A stretch of DNA of 49,396 bases from Bacteroidales bacterium (lineage in GTDB: Bacteria > Bacteroidota > Bacteroidia > Bacteroidales > Muribaculaceae), in the NCBI GenBank assembly GCA_004552485.1, contig SFOH01000007.1, positions 1 to 49,396 on the forward strand, given 5' to 3'. Position numbers and translations under genes: made by a program. The notes beneath the pieces were generated by a model. The model did not search any database. It was given only the letters and a program-made list of their open reading frames with translations, and had not been told where the DNA came from. Shown here piece after piece: positions 13,260-21,427 of this stretch; the first letter of the stretch is position 1; each line of letters starts with the position of its first letter.

Positions 13260-13787
13260 TTATGCTTCTTCTTTGTTGGAGAGGGTCTCCAGGATGCCGT
13301 GGAGTTTGGTGGCACCGGACTGGAGAGCGCTAACAACGTTCTTGGCGGGCGACTGCAGCAGAGCGATAACGTCGGCGATGAGCTCGTTCTTGCTCTTGAT
13401 AGCGGCCAGTGCGTCGAGCTGGTCAGCACCGTAGTAAACGGTTTCTTCAACATAAGCGGCCTTGAGGGCGGGGAGGGTGTCGCCTTTCTTGACAAAGTCC
13501 TTGAGGAGCTTTGCGGGGGCGTTGCCCACATTGGTGCACATCACTGAGGTGGCACCTTTGAGGGCGGGGTACAGCTCGGTGAAGTCGCCGTCCATGCTCT
13601 CCAGCGCTTTGTGAAGGAGAGTGTTCTTGACAACAAGAAGCTTGATGTCAGCACCGAAGCAGGCGCGGCGCAGGGCCGAGGTCTTCTCGGCGTCCAGTCC
13701 GGCGGTCTCTACCAGGTAAAAGCCGTTGTACTCTTTCAGAGTATTGGCGATATTCTCAATTACTAAAGCCTTATCTTCTTTTTTCAT
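13260..13787 (-). CDS. rplJ: 50S ribosomal protein L10
   Basis: L10 anchors L7/L12 dimers to the ribosomal stalk base. 175 residues, with the family opening MKKEDKALVIENIANTLKEY and the conserved LRRACFGADIKLLVVKNTLL segment. The C-terminal helical part that carries L7/L12 is present. It lies 21 nt downstream of rplA. In other bacteria L10-L7/L12 represses its own message; no L10-binding leader could be demonstrated by eye here. Confidence 0.98.
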   Translation of the reverse strand: MKKEDKALVIENIANTLKEYNGFYLVETAGLDAEKTSALRRACFGADIKLLVVKNTLLHKALESMDGDFTELYPALKGATSVMCTNVGNAPAKLLKDFVKKGDTLPALKAAYVEETVYYGADQLDALAAIKSKNELIADVIALLQSPAKNVVSALQSGATKLHGILETLSNKEEA

Positions 13788-13808
13788 GTCTGTGTCATTT
13801 TTAGAGGA

Positions 13809-14504
13809 TTAAGCGTCAACACTCTTGGTGTCAACTTTGACGCCGGGGCTCATGGTTGTTGAGAGGTAGATGCTCTTAAGATAGGTGCCTTTGGCGGTGG
13901 CGGGTTTCAGCTTGATGAGGGTGTTCACAAACTCGCGGGCATTGTCGCGGATCTGGTCGGCGGTGAAGTTGACTTTGCCGATCGACGAGTGAACGATACC
14001 GTTCTTGTCGACCTTGAAGTCGATCTTACCTTTCTTGACCTCCTCAACGGCTTTGGCCACGTCCATGGTCACAGTGCCGCTCTTGGGGTTAGGCATCAGG
14101 CCGCGGGGACCGAGGATACGGCCCAGGGCGCCGATTTTGCCCATGATGGTGGGCTGGGTGATGATGACGTCAACGTCGGTCCAGCCGCCTTTAATCTTGT
14201 TGATGTACTCGTCAAGGCCCACGTAGTCTGCGCCGGCGGCTTTGGCAGCCTCCTCAACGTCAGGATTGCAGAGGACCAGCACACGGACAACTTTGCCCGT
14301 TCCGTGAGGCAGGGTAACAACGCCGCGAACCATCTGGTTGGCTTTGCGGGGGTCTACGCCGAGGCGAACGTCGATGTCTACGGAAGCGTCGAACTTGGCA
14401 TAGTTCACGTCCTTGACTTTGGCTGCGGCCTCAGGTAAGGTGTAGGATTTCCCGGCTTCAATCTTTGCTAAAGCAATCTTCTGATTTTTTGTAAGTTTAC
14501 TCAT
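13809..14504 (-). CDS. rplA: 50S ribosomal protein L1
   Basis: L1 forms the mobile L1 stalk near the E site and is a translational repressor of the rplK-rplA message in many bacteria. 231 residues, normal length, with the conserved blocks VDIDVRLGVDPRKANQMVRG, LPHGTGK and LGPRGLMPNPKSGTVT. The start ATG lies 15 nt after the rplK stop, consistent with translational coupling. Confidence 0.98.
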   Translation of the reverse strand: MSKLTKNQKIALAKIEAGKSYTLPEAAAKVKDVNYAKFDASVDIDVRLGVDPRKANQMVRGVVTLPHGTGKVVRVLVLCNPDVEEAAKAAGADYVGLDEYINKIKGGWTDVDVIITQPTIMGKIGALGRILGPRGLMPNPKSGTVTMDVAKAVEEVKKGKIDFKVDKNGIVHSSIGKVNFTADQIRDNAREFVNTLIKLKPATAKGTYLKSIYLSTTMSPGVKVDTKSVDA

Positions 14505-14519
14505 TGCGATTGAATTTTA

Positions 14520-14963
14520 TTAGTTGTTTCCAGGGAATTCACCTGTTACTGTGATACCCATACTTCTGGCTGTTCCGGCAACCATACGCATTGCCGACTC
14601 GACGGTGAAGCAGTTCAAATCAGGCATTTTGTCGGTAGCGATTTCTTTTACCTGCTCCCAGTTCACTGAACCAACCTTGGTGCGGTTGGGCTGAGCGGAA
14701 CCGCTCTTCAGCTTGGCTGCCTCCTTAAGCTGGATGGCAACGGGCGGGGTCTTTACGATGAAGTCAAAGCTCTTGTCGGTGTAGTACGTGATGACTACGG
14801 GCAGAACCTTGCCGCCTTTGTCCTGAGTGCGGGCGTTGAATTGCTTGCAAAACTCCATTATATTGATACCCTTTGAACCCAGTGCGGGGCCAACGGGAGG
14901 CGAGGGGTTTGCCGCGCCGCCTTTTATTTGCAGTTTAATTTGTCCAGCAATTTCTTTAGCCAT
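14520..14963 (-). CDS. rplK: 50S ribosomal protein L11
   Basis: L11 binds the GTPase-associated centre of 23S rRNA and is needed for the stringent response through RelA-type enzymes. 147 residues, with the proline-rich N-terminal signature AANPSPPVGPALGSKGINIMEF and the C-terminal RNA-binding domain ending MRMVAGTARSMGITV. A 152-nt spacer upstream (14964-15115) separates it from nusG; it could hold a leader but no structure stood out. Confidence 0.98.
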   Translation of the reverse strand: MAKEIAGQIKLQIKGGAANPSPPVGPALGSKGINIMEFCKQFNARTQDKGGKVLPVVITYYTDKSFDFIVKTPPVAIQLKEAAKLKSGSAQPNRTKVGSVNWEQVKEIATDKMPDLNCFTVESAMRMVAGTARSMGITVTGEFPGNN

Positions 14964-15115
14964 TGTTTTAAAACATTAGTTATTTATAAAACACGATGGA
15001 ATGAGACCTGCGCACTTCTCCTCCCTCCGGCTCTGCCTCGGCTCCGGGCGGCCATGGGTCCGTAACAACCCTGCCCCGAGCGCGGCATCTCCGCGGGAAG
15101 CGTCCGTGCGGGCGC

Positions 15116-15697
15116 TCACTCTCTTTCCACTTGCAAATTGGTCAGCTCCATAGGCGTCTTGCGGCCGAAGATCTTCACACTGACTTTCAGTTTCTTCTTG
15201 TCAGGGTAAACCTCTTCGACGACGGCTGAGAATCCCTGGAACGCACCTTCGGTGACCTTCACTGTCTCGCCCACCATGAAGTCGTTAACGCCTTCTTCAG
15301 TGGGGTCGGCAAACTGGTCGGCCGTGCCCAGCATTCTCATCACCTCTGCCTCGCGGAGTCGTTCGGGGGCTGCCCCCTTTTCTCTGCCGCGCAGGAAGTC
15401 GATGACGTTGCTGGTGTTGGTGAGCTCCATGATGACCTCGCCAGTGAGAATGGCCTCCACAAACACGTAGCCGCTGTAGAGGTTGCGTTCTTTCACAACC
15501 TTCTTGCCGCCGCGTACCTGCAGCACCTTCTCTGTGGGAATCAGAACCTGGAACACATACTTGCCCAGGTTTGTGTTGGCGCACATGGCGTCGAGCACCT
15601 CTTTGACTTTGGCCTCTTTGCCGCTAATGGCACGAAGCACGTACCAACCGCGCGTTGTCCGGGCCTTCTCCGAAGTCGCTGTCTTGTCATCTGCCAT
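15116..15697 (-). CDS. nusG: Transcription elongation/termination factor NusG
   Basis: NusG binds RNA polymerase through its NGN domain and contacts Rho or ribosomal S10 through its KOW domain. 193 residues from the ATG at 15697. A GTG four codons upstream (15709) is open in frame, but the ATG gives the more usual N-terminus MADDKTATSEK. The NGN domain (GWYVLRAISGKEAKVKEVL) and C-terminal KOW motif (VKVTEGAFQGFSAVVEEV) are clear. The N-terminal ~15 residues are a species-specific extension. It follows secE by 23 nt. Confidence 0.96.
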   Translation of the reverse strand: MADDKTATSEKARTTRGWYVLRAISGKEAKVKEVLDAMCANTNLGKYVFQVLIPTEKVLQVRGGKKVVKERNLYSGYVFVEAILTGEVIMELTNTSNVIDFLRGREKGAAPERLREAEVMRMLGTADQFADPTEEGVNDFMVGETVKVTEGAFQGFSAVVEEVYPDKKKLKVSVKIFGRKTPMELTNLQVERE

Positions 15698-15720
15698 CTC
15701 TGTTCTCACTTTTTTTACGC

Positions 15721-15921
15721 TTATTTGCCTATGGTGTAAACAAACTCCATTATGTGACTCAGGATCTGATCCATGAAAAATAAAATCAGAGAGATTATAA
15801 CGGAAGCAATCAGGACGATCATCGCACTCTTAAGGAGCTGTTTTTTCGTCGGCCACGAGGTCTTATAACGCAGTTCGTCATAAGATTCCTCTATATTTGT
15901 AAGCAGTTTTAATTTCTTCAT
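15721..15921 (-). CDS. secE: Preprotein translocase subunit SecE
   Basis: A 66-residue single-span form of SecE, part of the SecYEG protein-conducting channel in the inner membrane. The amphipathic helix motif YDELRYKTSWPTKKQLLKSA is followed by one transmembrane helix (MIVLIASVIISLILFFMDQIL). The start at 15921 (MKKLKLL) is preferred over an in-frame ATG that would run into the tRNA-Trp gene. It sits between tRNA-Trp and nusG, the standard arrangement. Confidence 0.96.
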   Translation of the reverse strand: MKKLKLLTNIEESYDELRYKTSWPTKKQLLKSAMIVLIASVIISLILFFMDQILSHIMEFVYTIGK

Positions 15922-15933
15922 TTCTGTTGTTTT

Positions 15934-16009
15934 TGGCACGGGAAGAAAGACTCGAACTCTCGACACCTGGTTTTGGAGACCAGTGCTCTACCAACTGAGC
16001 TATTCCCGT
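15934..16009 (-). tRNA. tRNA-Trp (anticodon CCA)
   Basis: 76 nt with the CCA end encoded. The anticodon arm has a CUCCAAA loop (anticodon CCA), and the D arm and T arm are normal. The acceptor ACGGGAA pairs with TTCCCGT, with discriminator G as expected for Trp. Placed 12 nt before secE. Confidence 0.97.
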
Positions 16010-16110
16010 GTATAGAAGGAGACGTCGTGCCTTAGAAAAAGGAAATAGAGCGCACGCTTTCAGCGCCATAGGCTACTGAGCGCCTCCTTTTATTATTGCC
16101 TCGGGGGCCT

Positions 16111-16136
16111 CCGGAGCCGTGTGTCCACGGCTCCGG
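16111..16136 (-). terminator. Hairpin downstream of tuf
   Basis: An 11-bp perfect stem (CCGGAGCCGTG / CACGGCTCCGG) with a 4-nt loop begins 48 nt after the tuf stop. The sequence beyond it on the minus strand is AT-rich (AATAATAAAA) rather than a U-run, so it may be an attenuator or processing structure between tuf and tRNA-Trp rather than a full stop. Confidence 0.5.
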
Positions 16137-16183
16137 CGCCTCTGTGGCTGTGGGGTTTATCCTGGTGTTATACCGCGGGGGTA

Positions 16184-17368
16184 TTAGTCAAGAATCTCGG
16201 TGATCTGGCCGGAACCAACGGTGCGGCCGCCTTCACGGATGGCGAAACGCAGTCCCTTGTCGCAAGCAACCGGGGTGAGGAGTTTCACCTTGATCTCTAC
16301 GTGGTCGCCGGGCATTACCATTTCTACGCCCTCGGGGAGAGTGATCTCACCGGTAACATCGAGTGTGCGGATGTAGAACTGAGGACGGTAGTTGTTGTGG
16401 AAGGGGGTGTGACGGCCGCCTTCTTCTTTCTTCAGGATATAAACTGAAGCCTTGAACTCGTCGTGGGGTTTAACAACGCCCGGGTGGCAGACAACCATAC
16501 CGCGCTTGATTTCTTTCTTGTCGATACCGCGCAGGAGCAGACCAACGTTATCGCCGGCTTCGCCCTGATCGAGGAGCTTGCGGAACATCTCAACACCGGT
16601 AACGGTTGATTTGAGGTTTGCACCGAGGCCCATGATCTGAACCTCGTCACCAACTTTCACGACGCCGGTCTCGATACGGCCGGTGGCAACGGTGCCACGA
16701 CCGGTGATTGAGAAGACGTCCTCGACGGGCATCAGGAAGGGTTTGTCGATATCGCGGGGAGGCAGGGGAATCCAGGTGTCGACAGCGTCCATGAGCTCAA
16801 TCACTTTCTCTTCCCACTGGGGCTCGCCGTTGAGGGCGCCGAGGGCAGAACCGCGGATGATGGGGGTGTTGTCGCCGTCATACTCGTACTGGTCGAGAAG
16901 TTCGCGCATGTCCATTTCAACGAGCTCGAGCATCTCCTCGTCGTCGACCATGTCGCACTTGTTGAGGAACACAACGATGCGGGGAACGTTCACCTGGCGG
17001 GCGAGCAGGATGTGCTCACGGGTCTGGGGCATGGGACCGTCAGTGGCGGCAACCACGATGATAGCACCGTCCATCTGGGCAGCACCGGTAACCATGTTCT
17101 TCACATAGTCAGCGTGGCCCGGGCAGTCAACGTGAGCGTAGTGGCGGTTAGCAGTCTCGTACTCAACGTGTGCGGTGTTGATAGTGATACCGCGCTCTTT
17201 CTCCTCGGGAGCGTTATCGATCTGGTCGAATGACTTAACCTCTGAGAGGCCTTTCTTAGCCAGAACGGTGGTGATAGCAGCGGTAAGAGTGGTTTTACCG
17301 TGGTCAACGTGACCGATGGTACCGATGTTTACATGCGGTTTGGTTCTTTCGAATTTCTCTTTTGCCAT
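16184..17368 (-). CDS. tuf: Elongation factor Tu
   Basis: EF-Tu carries aminoacyl-tRNA to the ribosomal A site as a GTP complex. 394 residues, full length. The GTPase motifs are intact: P-loop GHVDHGKT, DCPGHADYVKNM and NKCD, followed by domains 2 and 3 ending GRTVGSGQITEILD. It is preceded by four tRNA genes and followed by tRNA-Trp, the same context as the tufB locus of E. coli. No second copy is in the window. Confidence 0.99.
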   Translation of the reverse strand: MAKEKFERTKPHVNIGTIGHVDHGKTTLTAAITTVLAKKGLSEVKSFDQIDNAPEEKERGITINTAHVEYETANRHYAHVDCPGHADYVKNMVTGAAQMDGAIIVVAATDGPMPQTREHILLARQVNVPRIVVFLNKCDMVDDEEMLELVEMDMRELLDQYEYDGDNTPIIRGSALGALNGEPQWEEKVIELMDAVDTWIPLPPRDIDKPFLMPVEDVFSITGRGTVATGRIETGVVKVGDEVQIMGLGANLKSTVTGVEMFRKLLDQGEAGDNVGLLLRGIDKKEIKRGMVVCHPGVVKPHDEFKASVYILKKEEGGRHTPFHNNYRPQFYIRTLDVTGEITLPEGVEMVMPGDHVEIKVKLLTPVACDKGLRFAIREGGRTVGSGQITEILD

Positions 17369-17569
17369 AACTTGGTATTTTGTGATTGATTAAAAATTTG
17401 CTTTGTCAGTCCCGGGACGTGGGCCGCACGCGGCCTTCCGGGAGGGGGTTTAGACTCATAAAAAGCGGGTGGCCGAGACATGAATCCGGCAACCTGCCGC
17501 TGAATGTTGGTTTACTGGTAAACCCTCGGTAATGACAGGGCACTATCGGGGCTATCAGCTTTTCAACTT

Positions 17570-17644
<75 letters not shown>

Positions 17645-17673
17645 AACGATAATTGTGTCTTTTGCGGAAGCGC

Positions 17674-17749
17674 TGGAGCGGAAGACGAGGCTCAAACTCG
17701 CGACCCTCAGCTTGGAAGGCTGATGCTCTATCAACTGAGCTACTTCCGC
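17674..17749 (-). tRNA. tRNA-Gly (anticodon UCC)
   Basis: 76 nt with CCA encoded. Acceptor GCGGAAG pairs perfectly with CTTCCGC and the anticodon loop is CTTCCAA (anticodon TCC). Second-last tRNA before tuf in a four-tRNA cluster. Confidence 0.97.
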
Positions 17750-17758
17750 GGAAAGATG

Positions 17759-17841
17759 TGGGCGAAGATGGATTCGAACCACCGAAGGTATAAACCAGCA
17801 GATTTACAGTCTGCCCCATTTGGCCACTCTGGTATTCGCCC
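17759..17841 (-). tRNA. tRNA-Tyr (anticodon GUA)
   Basis: 83 nt class II tRNA with a long variable arm. Acceptor GGGCGAA pairs with TTCGCCC, the anticodon loop is CTGTAAA (GTA) and the discriminator is A. The CCA end is not encoded, unlike the Gly and Thr(GGU) genes beside it. Confidence 0.97.
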
Positions 17842-17895
17842 TTATACGTGTGCCTCTGCCTTGCGGCCGGAAGCGCTGAACGTACGTTTCATTTG

Positions 17896-17969
17896 AGCCT
17901 CTTGTCGGATTCGAACCAACGACCCCGAGATTACAAATCACGTGCTCTGGCCAACTGAGCTAAAGAGGC
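17896..17969 (-). tRNA. tRNA-Thr (anticodon UGU)
   Basis: 74 nt. Acceptor GCCTCTT pairs with AAGAGGC, the anticodon loop is TTTGTAA (TGT) and CCA is not encoded. It is the first gene of the tRNA-tuf-rpoC block. Confidence 0.97.
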
Positions 17970-18051
17970 ATGTCAAAAAACTCTTGCAAACGAACCTCCG
18001 GAACTTGTCCGCGACCTTTGCGCCGCAAGGCTTGTTGCCCGTTTGCGGATG

Positions 18052-18082
18052 CAAAGTTACAACTTCTTTTTAAATTACCAAA
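18052..18082 (-). promoter_or_regulatory. Promoter of the tRNA-tuf-secE-rpoBC block
   Basis: On the minus strand TTTG (18082-18079), exactly 19 nt, then TAACTTTG (18059-18052): a perfect Bacteroidota promoter. It lies about 80 nt upstream of the first tRNA. Confidence 0.85.
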
Positions 18083-18195
18083 TAGTTTTGAGAAAAAAAT
18101 TCTCTTTTTTAGCATTTTTTTTGCCCGAGACCCTCCCGTCTATTAATTAATGTGTATTTCCACGGCTTTTTATGGCCTCTCTCAATAAAATTATG

Positions 18196-18203
18196 TAACT
18201 TTG
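18196..18203 (+). promoter_or_regulatory. Probable -7 element for the aminopeptidase P gene
   Basis: TAACTTTG matches TAnnTTTG and precedes the pepP start by about 125 nt. The upstream TTTG is not evident at the expected distance; a T-run at 18167-18170 may substitute. Confidence 0.45.
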
Positions 18204-18328
18204 CAAAGGAGAAGGCGCGGCCGGCTCCCTCGCGGCTCCCTCGCGGGCCGCCGCGGCGAGTCTCAGGCGCGTCTTCCGCTCCGAAATTTTTCAGACACTT
18301 CCACCCCGAACCTAAACTTTTATACGAT

Positions 18329-20119
18329 ATGAAAGAAGACATCAAAAGCCGCCTCGCCGCGCTACGCGAGCTAATGGCAGCACGCAACATCGCCGCAACA
18401 GTCATTCCCCAGGGCGACCCCCATCAGAGCGAATACGTCTCGCCCCACTGGAAACTCCGCACATTCTTCTCGGGCTTCGACGGCTCGGCCGGCACACTGG
18501 TCGTCACCGCCGACAAAGCTCTGCTGTGGACCGACTCACGATACTTCCTCCAGGCCGCCATCGACCTCGACGGCACCGAAATCACACTCATGAAAGAGGG
18601 CCTTGAAGACACCCCCACCATCACGCAGTGGCTCACCCACAACCTGCAGCCCGGCTCGACCGTCGGCATCGACGGCATGGTCAACTCAGCCGCCGAGACC
18701 GTGGCCCTGGCCAAAGCCCTCGAGCGCGAGGAGCTCAACCTGGTGGCCGACTTCGACCCCGTCGGCGACATCTGGCCCGACCGACCCGCCCTGCCCGTAT
18801 GCCCCGTCGAAATCCATGACGAGAAATATGCCGGCGAGTCGGCACACTCCAAAATCGCCCGCATCCTCGAGGTTGCCGCCCGCGACGAGCACGCCACCGC
18901 CGTCTTTATCTCCGCCCTCGACGAGATCGCATGGCTGCTGAACATACGCTCGAACGACGTGCGCTACAACCCCGTGGCCACCGCCTTCCTCTACATCTCC
19001 AACGCCGGCAGCACCCTGCTCATCGACCCCGTGAAGCTCACCGACGAGGTGCGCGACTACCTGGCCGCCCAGGGCGTGGCAACAGCCCCCTACTCTTCGG
19101 TCCTCGACTTCATCGCCGCCATCCCCGCCGAAGCCCGCGTCCTCGTTGAAGGCGCCCGCAACGCCGCCGCCGTCGTCGACGCCCTCGGCGCACGCGCCAT
19201 CGTCGGCGCCTCGCCCGTGGCCCTGGCCAAGAGCTGCAAGAACGACACGCAGATCGAGCACGTGCGCCGCGCCATGGCCCGCGACGGTGTGGCAATGGTG
19301 CGCTCGCTCATGGAAATCGAGCGCCGCATCCGCGACACCGACAAGCCCCTCACCGAGCTCGAGGTGGGCGAAATCGTGCTGCGCAACCGCCAGAAGAGCC
19401 CCTTGTTCCGCGACGAGTCGTTCGGCACCATCGCCGGCTTCGGCCCCCACGGCGCCATCGTCCACTATGAGGCCGACGAGCAGACCAACGCCGTCATCAA
19501 GACCGGCAACCTGCTGCTCATCGACTCCGGCGCCCAGTATCCCGACGGCACCACCGACCTCACCCGAACCATCGCCACCGGCACGCCCACGCCCCAGCAG
19601 AAGCGCGACTTCACCCTGGTCATGAAGGGCCACATCGCCCTCGGCTCCGCCATCTTCCCCGCCGGAACCACCGGCCACCAGCTCGACGTCCTCGCCCGCC
19701 ACTTCCTGTGGAACGAAGGCCTCAACTATCTCCACGGCACCGGCCACGGCGTCGGATTCTTCCTCAACGTCCACGAAGGCCCGCAGAGCGTGCGCCTCAA
19801 CCACGTTCCCACGCCCCTCATGCCCGGTATGCTCACCTCCAACGAGCCCGGCCTCTACCGCGAGAACATCCACGGCATCCGCTGCGAGAACCTGGTGCTC
19901 ACCGTGCCGGCCATGACCACCGAGTTCGGCCGCTTCCTCAAGTTCGAGACCATGACCATGTGCCCCTTCGACCGCAGCCTCTTCGACCTCTCCATCATGA
20001 CCGCCGAGGAAATCGCCTGGGTCAACAACTACCACGCCAAGGTGCGCGAGACGCTGCTGCCGCTGCTGGCCACCGACGAAGAGCGCGAGTGGCTCACCGC
20101 CGCCACCGCCGCCCTCTGA
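18329..20119 (+). CDS. pepP: Aminopeptidase P (Xaa-Pro aminopeptidase, M24 family)
   Basis: A cytoplasmic dinuclear metallopeptidase that removes an N-terminal residue followed by proline. 596 residues in the three-domain layout of the large aminopeptidase P enzymes: two creatinase-N-like domains (about 5-300) and the C-terminal pita-bread domain. The five metal ligands are all visible: Asp399 and Asp410 (LLIDSGAQYPDGTTD), His473 (GTGHGVG), Glu506 (SNEPGLY) and Glu520 (RCENLV). The ATG at 18329 is chosen because the conserved DIKSRLAALRELM helix starts there; the 59 upstream in-frame codons look like leader. The gene ends in a strong terminator, so it is probably monocistronic. Confidence 0.93.
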   Translation: MKEDIKSRLAALRELMAARNIAATVIPQGDPHQSEYVSPHWKLRTFFSGFDGSAGTLVVTADKALLWTDSRYFLQAAIDLDGTEITLMKEGLEDTPTITQWLTHNLQPGSTVGIDGMVNSAAETVALAKALEREELNLVADFDPVGDIWPDRPALPVCPVEIHDEKYAGESAHSKIARILEVAARDEHATAVFISALDEIAWLLNIRSNDVRYNPVATAFLYISNAGSTLLIDPVKLTDEVRDYLAAQGVATAPYSSVLDFIAAIPAEARVLVEGARNAAAVVDALGARAIVGASPVALAKSCKNDTQIEHVRRAMARDGVAMVRSLMEIERRIRDTDKPLTELEVGEIVLRNRQKSPLFRDESFGTIAGFGPHGAIVHYEADEQTNAVIKTGNLLLIDSGAQYPDGTTDLTRTIATGTPTPQQKRDFTLVMKGHIALGSAIFPAGTTGHQLDVLARHFLWNEGLNYLHGTGHGVGFFLNVHEGPQSVRLNHVPTPLMPGMLTSNEPGLYRENIHGIRCENLVLTVPAMTTEFGRFLKFETMTMCPFDRSLFDLSIMTAEEIAWVNNYHAKVRETLLPLLATDEEREWLTAATAAL

Positions 20120-20134
20120 CCGCCTCCCCCACAC

Positions 20135-20180
20135 CCGGGCCGGAGCTGCGCGCTCCGCAGCCTCCGGCCCGGTTTCGCTT
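20135..20180 (+). terminator. Terminator of pepP
   Basis: A very stable hairpin with arms at 20135-20150 and 20156-20172, one bulged base and a 5-nt loop, followed by TTTCGCTTTT. It starts 16 nt after the pepP stop. Confidence 0.75.
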
Positions 20181-20233
20181 TTCACCGACTCTCATTATCA
20201 CATAACCCCAAAAAAACACAACATATTAGATAT

Positions 20234-20770
20234 ATGGCACTTATCATGCCCCTCCGCGGCTTCACACCCGCCATCGGAAAGGGATGCTTCCTCGCCCCCA
20301 ACGCCACCGTCGTCGGCGACGTCACTATGGGCGACGGCTGCTCCGTCTGGTTCAACGCCGTCCTCCGCGGCGACGTCAACACCATCACCATCGGCGACCG
20401 CGTCAACATCCAGGACGGCTCCGTCCTCCACACCCTCTATCAGAAGTCGACCATCGAAATCGGCAACGACGTCTCCATCGGCCACAACGTCGTCATCCAC
20501 GGCGCCAAAATTCATGACCTTGCCCTCATCGGCATGGGCGCAATCGTCATGGACGACGCCGAAGTCGGCCAGGGCGCCATCGTCGCCGCCGGCGCCGTCG
20601 TGCTCTCACGCACCAAAATCGGCCCCAACGAACTCTGGGCCGGAACGCCCGCCAAGTTCGTGAAGATGGTCGACCCCGCCCAGTCGCGCGAAATCAACCA
20701 GAAAATCGCCCACAACTATCTCATGTACTCCCGCTGGTATCCCGAAGAGTGCATCACCCCCGAAGACTAA
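20234..20770 (+). CDS. Gamma-class carbonic anhydrase-like protein
   Basis: A 178-residue left-handed beta-helix protein built of hexapeptide repeats (for example VVGDVTMGDG and VIHGAKIHDLALIGMGA). Three histidines at the usual Zn/Fe ligand places are present: one in SVLHTL and two in IGHNVVIHG. The family (YrdA/CaiE/Cam group) works as trimers in the cytoplasm; many members are carbonic anhydrases, others have unproven activity. It precedes ribH by 24 nt and is probably cotranscribed, though no functional link is known. Confidence 0.88.
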   Translation: MALIMPLRGFTPAIGKGCFLAPNATVVGDVTMGDGCSVWFNAVLRGDVNTITIGDRVNIQDGSVLHTLYQKSTIEIGNDVSIGHNVVIHGAKIHDLALIGMGAIVMDDAEVGQGAIVAAGAVVLSRTKIGPNELWAGTPAKFVKMVDPAQSREINQKIAHNYLMYSRWYPEECITPED

Positions 20771-20794
20771 CCCCCGCCTAAAAACCCCATCACA

Positions 20795-21280
20795 ATGTCA
20801 ACATCAATAGCCGGAGCCGCCCCCCAGCTCAGCGTCCCCGCCCCCAAAGACATGCGCGTCGGCATCGTCACCGCGCAGTGGAACAGCCACATCACCCACG
20901 CCCTCGAGAAAGGCGCCGTCGACACCCTCCTCGCCGCCGGCATCCGCGAGGAAGACATCGACTGCTACGCCGTCCCCGGCGCCATCGAGCTCACCTTCGG
21001 CGCCAGCCAGCTCATCGAGTCGTCGCAGTACGACGCCGTCATCGTCTTCGGCTGCGTCATCCGCGGCGACACGCCCCACTTCGACTACGTCTGCCAGTCT
21101 GTCACTCAGGGCGTTACCTCGCTCAACGCCGACTGCGACATCCCCGTAATCTTCGGCGTCCTCACCGTCAACAACGAGCAGCAGGCCCTCGACCGCTCCG
21201 TCGGCACCCTCGGCAACAAAGGCGTCGAAGCCGCCGAGGCAGCTATCGCCATGGTGCGCTTCGCCCGCTCCGTCAAGTGA
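20795..21280 (+). CDS. ribH: 6,7-dimethyl-8-ribityllumazine synthase
   Basis: It condenses 5-amino-6-ribitylamino-uracil with 3,4-dihydroxy-2-butanone 4-phosphate in the penultimate step of riboflavin synthesis. 161 residues, normal for the family. Signature segments are visible: VTAQWNSHITHALEKGA, CYAVPGAIEL, GCVIRGDTPHFDYV (with the catalytic His) and FGVLTVNNEQQALDR. No FMN riboswitch was recognised upstream and the other rib genes are not in the window. Confidence 0.97.
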   Translation: MSTSIAGAAPQLSVPAPKDMRVGIVTAQWNSHITHALEKGAVDTLLAAGIREEDIDCYAVPGAIELTFGASQLIESSQYDAVIVFGCVIRGDTPHFDYVCQSVTQGVTSLNADCDIPVIFGVLTVNNEQQALDRSVGTLGNKGVEAAEAAIAMVRFARSVK

Positions 21281-21367
21281 CCGCCGACAACACCCTTTTT
21301 CACCCCTCAGCACCAAAAAGTCAGTAAAATTTTCTGCAATCATAGTGGATATTTGCCACAAAGACAG

Positions 21368-21375
21368 TAAATTTG
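21368..21375 (+). promoter_or_regulatory. Probable -7 element for the Na/phosphate cotransporter
   Basis: TAAATTTG fits TAnnTTTG and lies 53 nt before the start codon. The nearest TTTG (21352-21355) is only 12 nt away, so the -33 part is not convincing. Confidence 0.4.
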
Positions 21376-21427
21376 CAACACATTTCATAAATACGCCTTC
21401 TAATCCCTACCCCCACAATCTCTAATT

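Noticed and set aside
18686..20185. Long minus-strand open frame (about 500 codons) opposite pepP
   Set aside because: It mirrors the pepP codon pattern, has Gly/Val/Glu/Ala-rich composition typical of antisense frames in GC-rich DNA, and overlaps a gene with all its catalytic residues.
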